Assembly (NCBI RefSeq): GCF_017599345.1
Contig: NZ_JAGFVL010000057.1
Coordinates: 62,001-126,000, forward strand
Length of the DNA: 64,000 nt
Reading direction: 5' to 3'
From: Gracilibacillus suaedae
Lineage (GTDB): Bacteria > Bacillota > Bacilli > Bacillales > Amphibacillaceae
The notes beneath the pieces were generated by a model that was not told the origin of the DNA, made no database searches, and worked only from the letters and a program-made list of their open reading frames with translations. Positions 8,168 through 16,867 of the stretch are shown here, in pieces. Both the position numbers and the translations under genes were made by a program. Within the stretch, counting starts at the first letter, position 1; each line of letters begins with the position of its first letter.

Positions 8168-8246
8168 TTAAAACACCTCCACTTATTATCATTTTACACA
8201 AAAAGGTAGCATCTTACTATAACAAAAAACTTAACAAAAAATTTAT

Positions 8247-8275
8247 TTGACATCTTGCTGACATATTTCTGTTTT
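8247..8275 (+). promoter_or_regulatory. Possible promoter of the VTC cluster
   Basis: TTGACA (8247-8252), then a 17-bp spacer to TGTTTT, a poor -10. A partly repeated motif TTGACATC/TTGCTGACAT lies in the same place and could instead be a response-regulator site. Confidence 0.3.
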
Positions 8276-8309
8276 AACATAGCAAATGTACCAGGAAGGA
8301 GGAAGGTAA

Positions 8310-8990
8310 ATGTCATTAGGAAGACAAGAATTAAAACACGCTATCTCAGTTGCAGAATATAAAGTGTTAAGAAAAAAACTATCTCATTTTATGAGGGTTG
8401 ATCCCCATGCAGGATCAAACGGGAAATATATGATTCGTTCTACGTATTTCGATAATTTTGATAATAAGGTGTTGCAAGAGAAAAAGGAAGGTTATTTAAA
8501 CCGAGAGAAATATCGCGTTAGGATATACGGAAAATGTGATCACATTATTAATTTAGAAAGGAAAAGTAAGAGAAATAATCTAACCTTTAAAACGAAATGT
8601 CAGATCACAAGACAAGAGTTTGAAAAAATCAGAAAAGCAGATATTGACTGGATGGGAGAAGATGACCGTTCCTTAATAAGAGATTTGTTTTTCGAAATGC
8701 AATATTATCAACTAAAACCAAGGACAGTCGTTGATTATATCCGTGAACCATATGTATATCCATTTGGGAATGTTCGGATCACGTTTGATTTAAAAGTACA
8801 GACAAGTATGCATAATACGAACATGTTCGCACGGGATTTACCAATGGTAGACGTATTAGAACCGGATATCGTGATTCTGGAAGTTAAGTATGATGAGTAT
8901 TTACCAGATGTTATTAAATATTTACTGCAGTTTTCAGATACGAGACAAGATGCATATTCCAAATATCAATTAAGCAGAATGTATGGGTAA
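8310..8990 (+). CDS. VTC-domain (polyphosphate polymerase-like) protein
   Basis: A 226-residue protein of the VTC/CYTH-like superfamily, whose eukaryotic Vtc4 member polymerises polyphosphate from ATP in a beta-barrel tunnel. Visible tunnel motifs are the basic start GRQELKHAISVAEYKVLR, MIRSTYFDNFDN, REKYRVRIYG, INLERKSK, and the acidic EVKYD near the C-terminus. A strong GGAAGGAGG site precedes the ATG. It is cytoplasmic. It is followed after 18 bp by a DUF4956 membrane protein and then a carbohydrate-binding-like lipoprotein, the usual bacterial trio. The biochemical role in Firmicutes is not settled. Polyphosphate synthesis is a family inference. Confidence 0.85.
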   Translation: MSLGRQELKHAISVAEYKVLRKKLSHFMRVDPHAGSNGKYMIRSTYFDNFDNKVLQEKKEGYLNREKYRVRIYGKCDHIINLERKSKRNNLTFKTKCQITRQEFEKIRKADIDWMGEDDRSLIRDLFFEMQYYQLKPRTVVDYIREPYVYPFGNVRITFDLKVQTSMHNTNMFARDLPMVDVLEPDIVILEVKYDEYLPDVIKYLLQFSDTRQDAYSKYQLSRMYG

Positions 8991-9008
8991 AGAAGAGGAG
9001 AGAAGAAC

Positions 9009-9704
9009 ATGATATTTACAACTACTACAACCAATTTTTCTGATATTTTTAAGTCTAGCTTTATGGAGAACACCGCATCTTTTTCCATTATTGATTCATT
9101 ACTAGGGTTAGGTGCAGCGTTTATTATCGGTTTATTTATTTATGGGATCTACAAGAAAACTTTTAAAGGGGTGATTTATTCACATTCCTTTAACATCTCA
9201 CTAGTGATTATGACAATGGCAACCGCACTTGTGATTATGGGAATCAGCCAAAATGTTCTCTTGTCACTTGGAATGGTTGGTGCGTTATCGATTGTTCGAT
9301 TCCGTACACCTATTAAAGACCCAATGGATTTAGTTTTCTTATTTTGGTCAGTTATAGCAGGGATTCTAAGTGGTGCGGGATTTGTTTTATTAGGATTAGT
9401 TGGTTCCATAATAATAGGTATAGTAATTGCTTTATTCTCTAATAAAATTAAAGTCGAGAATCCGTATTTATTAGTTGTGAAGTTTGATAAAGATGCTGTT
9501 GGGGAGAAAGTAGAGCAAGTTATCGATAACAGTGTGAAAAAATATGTACTGAAATCAAAATCCATGATGCAAGGTGATCAAGTAGAAGTAACATATGAAG
9601 TACGAGTGAAGGAAAATGATACACAAATAACATCAACAGTTTCACAGATTGATGGAGTGTGTTCAGCAGTGATGTTGAGCTATGACGGTAATTTCACTGC
9701 GTAA
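9009..9704 (+). CDS. DUF4956 membrane protein
   Basis: A 231-residue protein with about four transmembrane helices between residues 20 and 145 and a soluble C-terminal alpha/beta domain (about 150-231). The family hallmark SIVRFRTPIKDPMDL lies in the loop after TM2/3. DUF4956 genes almost always sit beside VTC-domain genes, as here, which suggests a membrane partner, perhaps channelling or anchoring the VTC enzyme. GAGGAGAG precedes the ATG. Spacing to both neighbours is under 20 bp, indicating one operon. Confidence 0.85.
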   Translation: MIFTTTTTNFSDIFKSSFMENTASFSIIDSLLGLGAAFIIGLFIYGIYKKTFKGVIYSHSFNISLVIMTMATALVIMGISQNVLLSLGMVGALSIVRFRTPIKDPMDLVFLFWSVIAGILSGAGFVLLGLVGSIIIGIVIALFSNKIKVENPYLLVVKFDKDAVGEKVEQVIDNSVKKYVLKSKSMMQGDQVEVTYEVRVKENDTQITSTVSQIDGVCSAVMLSYDGNFTA

Positions 9705-9719
9705 TCAAGGAGGGATCTT

Positions 9720-11903
9720 ATGCATAAATCAACAGGAAGGTTTATCCTTCCTTTTCTAATCAGGAAAGAAAGGATAAAAAATAGGTGCCAGTCTAGCTAC
9801 AAGCGCCAGTTGATCCGCTCCAGTCACTACGTTTCTAAACGGGCGCTCTGCGCTTTTCTAATCGTTGTTGCTGTACTTATTTCCGGCTGTAGTAAATCAA
9901 CTGAAAATACTAGCTTAATTGAGTCTGCGCAAGCAATAGTTAGCTATGATACAGAGGATACGTATACCGATTGGGATGAAGGAAATGTCACGAATATAAC
10001 ATTCGATAACCAATCCATTGACATAGAAGAAGACAATAATGGTGTAAGTTTAAACGACAATACGGTAAGAATCCACACTTCTGGCACCTATGTTTTAGAA
10101 GGAAATACAACAGACAATAATATTGTTATTGATGCTGAAGATGAGGGAACTGTTCGTTTGATTTTGAACGGTGTTTCATTAGAATCTAAGTCAACAGCTC
10201 CAATTTTCATTAAACAGGCTGATAAAACCATTATTTCAGTAGAAGAAGGAACAAGTAACACAATCACAGATCCATCCGAATATGTGTATGAAGAGGATAC
10301 AGATGAACCGAAAGCTGCCATATACAGTAAGGATGATTTAACGATTAATGGAACAGGAAATTTAATGGTGAATGGTAATTATAATGATGGGATTACAGGC
10401 AAGGATGACTTGAAAATCATCGAAACAACGATCGATATTATAGCAAAAGATGACGGTATTGTAGGGCGTGATTTATTTGCGATGAATGATGCTCAAATTA
10501 CGATTGATGCCGGTGGTGATGGGGTGAAAGCTTCCAATGATACAGATGAAGATAAAGCAAACATCGTATTAGATAAAGGTTCATTAACGATTGAAGCTGG
10601 TAGCGATGGTATACAATCAGAAAATACCGTAACCATAGTAGACGGAAAATACGACATTATTTCTGGTGAAGGAAGTCCGGAAACGATCGAGACTACAACT
10701 GAATTCGATGGAGGACTCGCTGGTCAGGGAGCAATGCCTAATGGACAAGGGTTTTCAGAAGAAAATATGCCGGAAAGACTGGATTTTGCTGAAGGAGAAG
10801 AATTACCTGCACAGGGTGATATGGGCGAATTTGAAAACAGTCAGCCTCCTGAACAAATGGAAGAAAGTGAACAAGAGCAAAGTAATATAGAAACAGAATA
10901 TGCTGAGGAAACGGTAGCAGAAGAATCAACAAGCACAAAAGGGATTAAAACAGAAAATAATTTAGAAATCTTTGGTGGAACCATTACGATAGATGCGAAT
11001 GATGATGCATTGCACAGTAATAAAGAAATGACTATCGCTGGCGGTGAAATAAATTTGGCTACAGGTGATGATGCTGTACATGCAGATGAGGAAATTACCA
11101 TAAGTGATGGTTCCATACAAGTTGACAAAAGTTATGAAGGAATTGAAGCGAAAGCAATAACTATCTCAGACGGAAATATTCATGTTACAGCAGAAGATGA
11201 CGGTTTAAATGTGAATGTCGGAACAGATCAAATGGGAATGTCGGCGTCTAATAGTAATCAAGAAGACGTTGAAGAAAGTACAGATACTGAAACTAATGAT
11301 GGAAATTTGCTGATAGAAGGTGGTTACATTTATATTGATGCAAATGGAGATGGTTTAGATTCCAATACTTCTATTGAAATGACTGGTGGTACAGTACTTG
11401 TATATGGTCCAACGAATAATGGTAATGGTGCACTAGATTATGATCAGTCATTTGAAATCAAAGGTGGAACATTGATTGCAGCAGGCAGCAGTGGAATGGC
11501 TCAGGGTGTTTCTGAAGACTCTGCTCAATCTACATTTATGATGACTTATTCAGAAATGCTTGAAGCGGATACTACTGTTTATGTCAAGGATAGCAGTGGA
11601 GACACAGTAGTTGCGGTTGCACCTGAAAAGACATTTGAATCGATTTTAATTAGCTCGCCAGTTTTACAACAGGATGAATCCTATACGATTTATACTGATA
11701 GTGAGTTGTCCGGTGATCAAACAGATGGACTCTATCAAGATGTGACAATTGATGGTGGAACAGAAGTGTTAGCATTTTCGTTGACAAGTGCGATGATGTA
11801 TTTAAATGAATCAGGTGAAACAGAACAAACGAATGGTATGTTTGGAGGCGATCGTGGACAAGGTCAAAGACAAGGTGGAAGAGGCATGCAAGGACCTCAA
11901 TAA
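9720..11903 (+). CDS. Carbohydrate-binding-domain (DUF4353-like) lipoprotein with captured repeat at its N-terminus
   Basis: A 727-residue exported protein. A hydrophobic stretch ends in the lipobox LISGC (about 54-58), so maturation at Cys58 is expected. Unusually, about 40 basic residues precede it, and they are encoded by an inverted-repeat sequence and a Bacillaceae-type intergenic repeat (see 9785-9858). The mature part is a beta-solenoid-like series (IxNGxxxLxxNGNYNDGIxGKDDLKI; ITIDANDDALHSNKE; LxVNVGTDQM), typical of the DUF4353 carbohydrate-binding proteins that accompany VTC/CotH-type genes. There is an acidic Gln/Glu linker at about 330-400 and a Gly/Gln/Arg-rich tail. Third gene of the VTC operon. 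AAGGAGG supports the 9720 start. The ligand is unknown. Confidence 0.8.
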   Translation: MHKSTGRFILPFLIRKERIKNRCQSSYKRQLIRSSHYVSKRALCAFLIVVAVLISGCSKSTENTSLIESAQAIVSYDTEDTYTDWDEGNVTNITFDNQSIDIEEDNNGVSLNDNTVRIHTSGTYVLEGNTTDNNIVIDAEDEGTVRLILNGVSLESKSTAPIFIKQADKTIISVEEGTSNTITDPSEYVYEEDTDEPKAAIYSKDDLTINGTGNLMVNGNYNDGITGKDDLKIIETTIDIIAKDDGIVGRDLFAMNDAQITIDAGGDGVKASNDTDEDKANIVLDKGSLTIEAGSDGIQSENTVTIVDGKYDIISGEGSPETIETTTEFDGGLAGQGAMPNGQGFSEENMPERLDFAEGEELPAQGDMGEFENSQPPEQMEESEQEQSNIETEYAEETVAEESTSTKGIKTENNLEIFGGTITIDANDDALHSNKEMTIAGGEINLATGDDAVHADEEITISDGSIQVDKSYEGIEAKAITISDGNIHVTAEDDGLNVNVGTDQMGMSASNSNQEDVEESTDTETNDGNLLIEGGYIYIDANGDGLDSNTSIEMTGGTVLVYGPTNNGNGALDYDQSFEIKGGTLIAAGSSGMAQGVSEDSAQSTFMMTYSEMLEADTTVYVKDSSGDTVVAVAPEKTFESILISSPVLQQDESYTIYTDSELSGDQTDGLYQDVTIDGGTEVLAFSLTSAMMYLNESGETEQTNGMFGGDRGQGQRQGGRGMQGPQ
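9785..9858 (+). repeat. Bacillaceae-type intergenic repeat inside a coding region
   Basis: GTGCCAGTCTAGCTACAAGC, then GCCAGTTGATCCGCTCC and, after a short gap, GGGCGCTCTGCGCTTTT. I recognise the layout (TCTAGCT-CAGCGCC ... GCGCTCTGCGCTTTTC) as that of short repeats common between genes in Bacillaceae. Its base composition is GC-richer than the flanks. Here it lies in frame inside the lipoprotein gene and supplies the residues just before the hydrophobic core of the signal sequence. Confidence 0.5.
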
Positions 11904-11908
11904 TTAGC

Positions 11909-11940
11909 AAGCGTTCCTCATTTGGAGGAGCGCTTTGTTC
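11909..11940 (+). terminator. Terminator of the VTC/DUF4956/lipoprotein operon
   Basis: AAGCGTTCCTC/GAGGAGCGCTT stem (one G-U) with a short ATTTG loop, followed by TTGTTC. Confidence 0.75.
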
Positions 11941-12106
11941 TCATTATTTAAATATCAGAGCGACCGAAATTAGGTAAAATCCTGTATTACTCTTAAGCTA
12001 TCTGGGGAAGGACATTTCTCAGTGAGACTTTAACTCAAAATTGGAAATGGATGCTCTGCACGATCATAATTGGTATATGCTACAATACCTTTAGGAGTTG
12101 AAGGAA

Positions 12107-12787
12107 ATGATTAAAGTGCTAATCGTAGAAGACGAGCTCGCAATAACTAAAGTACTACAAGCTTATTTGCAAAAAGCGGGTTTCGAAACTAAAGTCGTCA
12201 TAGACGGTTATAGCGTTAGCGCATCTTTTGAGGAATGGGATCCAGACTTAGTTTTATTAGATGTGATGCTCCCCGGTAAAGATGGCTGGCAAATATTAAA
12301 AGAAGTAAGAGAAGTGAGTAAATGTCCTGTTATTATGCTGACAGCTTTAGGTGATGTAAACTATCGTTTAAACGGGTTAAACGGTGGAGCCGATGATTAT
12401 ATAGCCAAACCGTTTGTAGGGGAGGAGGTTATAGCACGGGTCAATGCGGTTTTACGCAGAGTGACAAATGAGCAAGAAAAGTTGAAAAAGTTTGGCCACT
12501 TACATATTGATCATGATTCACACCGAGTCTTACTTCATCAACAAGAGATAGAATTAACGCCTCGTGATTTGGCATTACTTTTGTTTTTATCAGAACACCC
12601 GAACAAAACATTCACGAGAGATCAGTTAATTGATCAAGTTTGGGGCTGGGATTATGATGGGAGCGATCGAGCCGTAGATTTGTCGATTAAGCGCTTAAGG
12701 AAATCATTAAAAGACTGGCCAAATGAAGAAGGGGAAATAAAGACATTAAGAGGGGTGGGATATCAGTTCCGTGTTCACCAAAAATAA
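12107..12787 (+). CDS. OmpR-family response regulator
   Basis: A 226-residue regulator. The receiver domain (about 1-115) has the acidic pair EDE, phospho-acceptor Asp52 in VLLDVMLPG, Thr in MLTAL and Lys in AKPF. The winged-helix DNA-binding domain (about 130-225) has ELTPRDLALLLFLSEHPNKT and RAVDLSIKRLRKSL. AGGAG abuts the in-frame TTG at 12098 but is 9 nt from the ATG at 12107, so the latter is chosen. It overlaps the sensor kinase gene by 17 bp. Position directly behind the VTC/DUF4956/lipoprotein operon suggests, but does not prove, that it controls that cluster. Confidence 0.9.
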   Translation: MIKVLIVEDELAITKVLQAYLQKAGFETKVVIDGYSVSASFEEWDPDLVLLDVMLPGKDGWQILKEVREVSKCPVIMLTALGDVNYRLNGLNGGADDYIAKPFVGEEVIARVNAVLRRVTNEQEKLKKFGHLHIDHDSHRVLLHQQEIELTPRDLALLLFLSEHPNKTFTRDQLIDQVWGWDYDGSDRAVDLSIKRLRKSLKDWPNEEGEIKTLRGVGYQFRVHQK

Positions 12788-14213
12788 AAAAGTATCATTG
12801 CAGCGCTATTGGACAACCCGCTACCTTATGACTTTAGTGATCGGTCTTGCGATTATTGCTATTGTATCAGCCTTGTGGATTCGTCATACGACATTGGACA
12901 ACCGTCTTAATATGATGGAATTTATGGCAGAAGAAACAGCTAACCGTATTACAAATATGAGTGATGATTCATTGCCATCGGAAGTTGATATGCATCGTCT
13001 ATTATCTGACAGAGGCCGATTTATGAATATCGAAAGTAATCCAACTATTTATGTAACTAATGATGAAGGTCTGATTGTTAATAGTAATTTGCCACCAGAT
13101 AGCACTCATGGAAAAAACATTATGTCTTCCATTTTAGAAAGAGGGGAAACAGTACAAACCATCACTGCCGATGATGAAGAGTCAACAGAGTTTTATCTTG
13201 TTAAAAAACCAATTGAAACAGACGAAGCAATAATGGGCTGGGTATTGTATTTAGAAACCAAAGCTAATCTATCCAGAGTGGATCAGGAATATGGCCAACT
13301 TATGATCATGATAACGAGTCTTCTTCTTCTTGGCTGGGTAGCGATTTATTTTATTTCAGGGCGATTATCTAAGCCGATAAAAGAAGTAGCAACTGCTGCT
13401 AAGCAAATTGAAAAAGGTAATTATCATGTTCAATTTTCAACGAAGGCAAAAGAGGAAGAAGTACATGATTTAATTCAATCCTTTCAGGAAATGTCACAAA
13501 AACTAGAACAACTGGAAGCGTTAAGAACAGAGCTTTTAGCAGGTGTATCACATGAATTAAAAACTCCTGTTACTTCCATTAGTGGCTTATTACGGGCAAT
13601 TAATGATGACGTAGTAGATGAGAAAGAGGCAAAAGAATTTTTAGAACTCTCCATCAAAGAAACAGAAAAAATGAAAAAAATGGTAGAAGATTTATTAGCT
13701 TTCAATAAATTCGCTGCAAACGCAATACCTGTAACGCTCGATACGTATTTGATCAATGAATTAATGAAGGATACTATAGACCTGTGGAAAAAGACACAAC
13801 TAACAGATAGCATTAAGGTAGAATATACCTTATTGCAAAAGGATTTGACTGTTGAAGTTGATGCAGTCCGTGTTCAACAAATTATAACGAATCTCTTCAA
13901 TAACGCGTCACAGGCAATGGATGGCGAAGGAACGATTACCGTGAAACTCCATACTGGTCCAAATAAGGTGATGATCGATGTCAATGATACTGGAGTTGGA
14001 ATTCCTGTTCACGATCAATCATATATATTTGAGCGATTTTACCGAGGGGAAAATAAAAAATATAAAATAGGTGGATTGGGACTTGGCTTACCTTTTAGCA
14101 AAATGATTGCAAACGTATTAAAAGGTGATCTCACGCTTGTGGAAAGTAATCATTCTGGCACTACTTTTCGAGTTGTATTACCACTTTCAGAACAAAACCC
14201 TGCTAATAAATAA
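12771..14213 (+). CDS. HAMP-containing sensor histidine kinase
   Basis: A 480-residue membrane kinase starting at GTG inside the regulator gene. TM1 is at about 17-36, with an extracytoplasmic sensor domain at about 40-172 (acidic, PAS/Cache-like size), TM2 at about 174-195 and HAMP at about 196-248. The HisKA domain carries His261 in GVSHELKTP. The HATPase_c domain has the N-box NLFNNASQAM, DTGVGIP and GGLGLGL. It pairs with the upstream OmpR-type regulator. The ligand is unknown. The extracytoplasmic domain and the neighbouring lipoprotein make a cell-surface signal plausible. Confidence 0.9.
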   Translation: MFTKNKKVSLQRYWTTRYLMTLVIGLAIIAIVSALWIRHTTLDNRLNMMEFMAEETANRITNMSDDSLPSEVDMHRLLSDRGRFMNIESNPTIYVTNDEGLIVNSNLPPDSTHGKNIMSSILERGETVQTITADDEESTEFYLVKKPIETDEAIMGWVLYLETKANLSRVDQEYGQLMIMITSLLLLGWVAIYFISGRLSKPIKEVATAAKQIEKGNYHVQFSTKAKEEEVHDLIQSFQEMSQKLEQLEALRTELLAGVSHELKTPVTSISGLLRAINDDVVDEKEAKEFLELSIKETEKMKKMVEDLLAFNKFAANAIPVTLDTYLINELMKDTIDLWKKTQLTDSIKVEYTLLQKDLTVEVDAVRVQQIITNLFNNASQAMDGEGTITVKLHTGPNKVMIDVNDTGVGIPVHDQSYIFERFYRGENKKYKIGGLGLGLPFSKMIANVLKGDLTLVESNHSGTTFRVVLPLSEQNPANK

Positions 14214-14228
14214 ATTAGCGGGGTTTTA
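14194..14228 (+). terminator. Terminator of the two-component operon
   Basis: AAAACCCTGCTAAT pairs with ATTAGCGGGGTTTT (one G-U). The stem contains the kinase stop codon. Confidence 0.8.
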
Positions 14229-14252
14229 CAATAAAGTATTGTTATGATAACA

Positions 14253-14281
14253 TGAACATGTTCACGAAAAGAACTTGTTCA
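14253..14281. promoter_or_regulatory. TetR-type operator upstream of the regulator gene
   Basis: A perfect palindrome TGAACATGTTCA (14253-14264), then a second imperfect copy AGAACTTGTTCA (14270-14281). The same palindrome stands before the transporter operon at 15040-15055, so the two promoters are probably repressed by the TetR-like protein encoded between them. Confidence 0.75.
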
Positions 14282-14313
14282 TTAAATGAATGATAACCAA
14301 AGGAAGTGAAGCG

Positions 14314-15021
14314 ATGAGGGAAAGCAGGAAAGAAATTCAGCGTGCTCGGATGTGGCGCTATTTCCTTGATGCTGCAACAGAAGTAATCGAAGAAGATGGC
14401 ATTGATCATTTTACCATTCGGAAAATTGCAGATAAAGCAGGTTTTACAAGTTCCACTGCATACAATTATTTTAAAGATTTATCGCATTTGAAGTTTTTCG
14501 CTGCAATGAGGTTCATGTCTGATTATTTAGAAGAGCTTCCGACTTATTTAGAAAAAGGAAATAATACGGTTGAAAAATGGCTATATAGTTGGGAATGCTT
14601 CTGTAAACATTCATTTGCCCAGCCGAAAATTTATTCTGTCATTTTTATGGATAATTTAGGTTCTATCCCTGAGGAGTTACTAGAGCATTATTATAAAATT
14701 TATCAAAATGACTTAATTGGACTCCCTAATGGAGTGAAAGATATTATTATGGAACATAGTTTTGCAAAACGCAGTGCCTTATTTATTCAACCAGCAGTAG
14801 AAGAGAAGTTTATGGAAGAAGAAGACATTGAAATGATTTCGGATATGACGTTATTAATTTGGAAAGGTATGATGAACACGATCATTAATAAACGCCGAAA
14901 TTACACACAAGAAGAAGCGATGCAAATGACACTATATTATGTATATGAAAGTGTCATGAAGGTTATAAAACCAGAAAAACGTGATCAAATCACTGTATCT
15001 TTTACGAAAATAGATACATGA
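14314..15021 (+). CDS. TetR-family regulator of the osmoprotectant operon
   Basis: A 235-residue regulator. The N-terminal HTH (about 10-60) reads DHFTIRKIADKAGFTSSTAYNYFKDLSHLK, the canonical TetR recognition-helix region. The remaining helical domain is ligand-binding and dimerising. AAGGAAGTG precedes the ATG at 14314; upstream in-frame codons lack a ribosome site. It is flanked by matching TGAACATGTTCA operators, predicting autoregulation and control of the downstream ABC operon. The inducer is unknown. A quaternary amine, or a substrate of the operon's hydrolase, is a reasonable guess. OpuC systems in Bacillus are usually controlled by GbsR/OpcR-type regulators, so a TetR-type regulator is uncommon. 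Confidence 0.88.
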   Translation: MRESRKEIQRARMWRYFLDAATEVIEEDGIDHFTIRKIADKAGFTSSTAYNYFKDLSHLKFFAAMRFMSDYLEELPTYLEKGNNTVEKWLYSWECFCKHSFAQPKIYSVIFMDNLGSIPEELLEHYYKIYQNDLIGLPNGVKDIIMEHSFAKRSALFIQPAVEEKFMEEEDIEMISDMTLLIWKGMMNTIINKRRNYTQEEAMQMTLYYVYESVMKVIKPEKRDQITVSFTKIDT

Positions 15022-15039
15022 TTATTTTTTGTTAAAAAT

Positions 15040-15055
15040 GATGAACATGTTCATC
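15040..15055. promoter_or_regulatory. 16-bp palindromic operator of the OpuC-like operon
   Basis: GATGAACATGTTCATC is a perfect 16-bp palindrome 40 bp before the ATPase start. It shares the 12-bp core with 14253-14264. Confidence 0.78.
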
Positions 15056-15096
15056 AAATGAATTTGATCATGATAGAGTTGGAAAGGGGAGCGTAT

Positions 15097-16212
15097 GTGA
15101 TACAGTTGAAAGGAATTCATAAAGTCTATGATGATGGGTTTCAAGCTTTACAAGACATTAACTTAACCTTTGAAGAGGGAAAAATAAATGTTCTTATTGG
15201 TCCAAGTGGTTGCGGTAAAACAACGACTATGAAACTGTTAAATCGTTTAACAGATTATACAGAAGGCCAAATTCTAATAGACGGGAAAGATATCCAGCAA
15301 ATCAATCCGATTGAATTGCGACGACAAATGGGTTATGTCATTCAGAACATTGGTTTATTTCCGCATATGACTATTTTTGACAATGTTGCAACCGTACCTA
15401 AGCTTTTAAAGTGGGACAAGCAAAAAATTAAACAAAAAGTAGATGAACTATTACGTATGGTCAATTTAGACCCTGAAGTATATCGTGATCGTTATCCGGC
15501 CGAATTAAGTGGTGGACAGCAACAGCGAATCGGTGTTATCCGTGCGTTAGCTGCGGAACCGACAACGATCTTGATGGATGAGCCATTTAGTGCATTGGAT
15601 CCGATCAGTCGCGAGCAATTACAAGAAGAATTAGTTCGATTACAACAGGAAATTAATAAAACAATCGTCTTTGTTACACATGATATGGATGAAGCAATAA
15701 AGATAGCTGATCAAATCATTATTATGAAAAGTGGTCATGTCGTACAAAAGGGTTCACCACAAGAAATTTTAGCTAATCCTGCAAATGATTTTGTGAAGGA
15801 ATTTATTGGTGAGGAGCGCCTCGGTAGCGTATTACCTTCTGTGAAAAGTTTAATGACGGAGACTTTTGAGACAGTAAATATCAAGACACCATTGGATGAG
15901 GCAATTCAGACGATGGTTGATAAACAATATCATGACATACCGGTAGTGGACCAAGATGGTAAATATATCGGAATGTTAGGTCTCTTTTCCGCACTAAAAC
16001 ATAAAGAGCAAAACATAGAAGATGTATGGACACACCCCAAAGCTATATTAGAAACCACTGGAACAGACCAAGTAATCAGCGATGAGCATTTAGAACACCA
16101 AGCATGGATACCAGTTGTAGCAAATGATGATCAAGTAGTCGGTATTCTGCAAAGAGAAAAATGGGTGGAAGTATTACAGCATTTCTATCAACTTAAGCGT
16201 GGTGGGCAATAG
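15097..16212 (+). CDS. opuCA: OpuCA-like osmoprotectant ABC transporter ATPase with CBS domains
   Basis: A 371-residue ATPase of quaternary-amine importers (glycine betaine/carnitine/choline). The GTG at 15097 lies 5 nt after AGGGGAG; the upstream ATG at 15058 lacks a ribosome site. It has Walker A GPSGCGKTT, Q-loop GYVIQNIGLFPHMT (the family-specific variant), signature LSGGQQQR, Walker B ILMDEPFSALD and H-loop VTHDMDEA. Two CBS repeats (about 255-371; LDEAIQTMVDKQYHDIPVVD, VVGILQREKW) sense ionic strength or c-di-AMP in relatives. First gene of a five-gene operon, overlapping the next by 1 bp. Confidence 0.9.
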   Translation: MIQLKGIHKVYDDGFQALQDINLTFEEGKINVLIGPSGCGKTTTMKLLNRLTDYTEGQILIDGKDIQQINPIELRRQMGYVIQNIGLFPHMTIFDNVATVPKLLKWDKQKIKQKVDELLRMVNLDPEVYRDRYPAELSGGQQQRIGVIRALAAEPTTILMDEPFSALDPISREQLQEELVRLQQEINKTIVFVTHDMDEAIKIADQIIIMKSGHVVQKGSPQEILANPANDFVKEFIGEERLGSVLPSVKSLMTETFETVNIKTPLDEAIQTMVDKQYHDIPVVDQDGKYIGMLGLFSALKHKEQNIEDVWTHPKAILETTGTDQVISDEHLEHQAWIPVVANDDQVVGILQREKWVEVLQHFYQLKRGGQ

Positions 16213-16853
16213 TGGAATTACTATCAGATTATATAGAATTCTGGCAGGATAAATTTGATTCTATTTTGACCTATACATGGGAGCATCTCGTTATTTCATT
16301 TGTTGTCATGTTGTTATCGATTGTCATTACGGTACCGTTAGCTATCTATATGACAAAAATGAAGAATGAACAAGTGAAAGGACTTATCTTCAACATTGCG
16401 AACATTTTCCAAACGATTCCGACTGTAGCATTATTAGCGATCATGATTCCCTTATTAGGGATAGGATTTAAGCCGGCGGTAGCGGCATTGTTTTTATATG
16501 CTTTATTACCACTGCTTCGAAACACTTACACCGGTATTCAATCAATTGATCCCAGTATTGTTGAAGCAGCAAAAGGGATGGGCTTCAGTACTTTCGGACG
16601 CTTATTTAAAGTAGAACTGCCTGCAGCGATGCCTTATGTGATGTCAGGTATTCGGGTAACAACAGTATATATTATCAGTTGGACAACCCTTGCAGCATTG
16701 ATTGGAGCAGGTGGTTTAGGAGACTTAATATTGGCTGGTATTGGCTATAACGATAAACATATGATCTTTACTGGAACCATTCTAGCCATTGTGATCGCAT
16801 TATTATTAGATTTATTATTTCATAAATTTGAGAAAAATTATTCTAAAGTTTAA
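16212..16853 (+). CDS. opuCB: OpuCB-like osmoprotectant ABC permease
   Basis: A 213-residue inner-membrane permease with six helices. The EAA-type coupling loop reads EAAKGMGFSTFGRLFKVELPAAMPYVMSGI (about 115-145). The GTG start overlaps the previous TAG. Its length and the AANIFQTIPTVALLAIMIPLLG-like stretch are characteristic of OpuCB/OpuBB. It forms the translocation pore as a heterodimer with the second permease (17793-18440), as in OpuC. Confidence 0.9.
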   Translation: MELLSDYIEFWQDKFDSILTYTWEHLVISFVVMLLSIVITVPLAIYMTKMKNEQVKGLIFNIANIFQTIPTVALLAIMIPLLGIGFKPAVAALFLYALLPLLRNTYTGIQSIDPSIVEAAKGMGFSTFGRLFKVELPAAMPYVMSGIRVTTVYIISWTTLAALIGAGGLGDLILAGIGYNDKHMIFTGTILAIVIALLLDLLFHKFEKNYSKV

Positions 16854-16867
16854 AGGAGAGTCACAAC

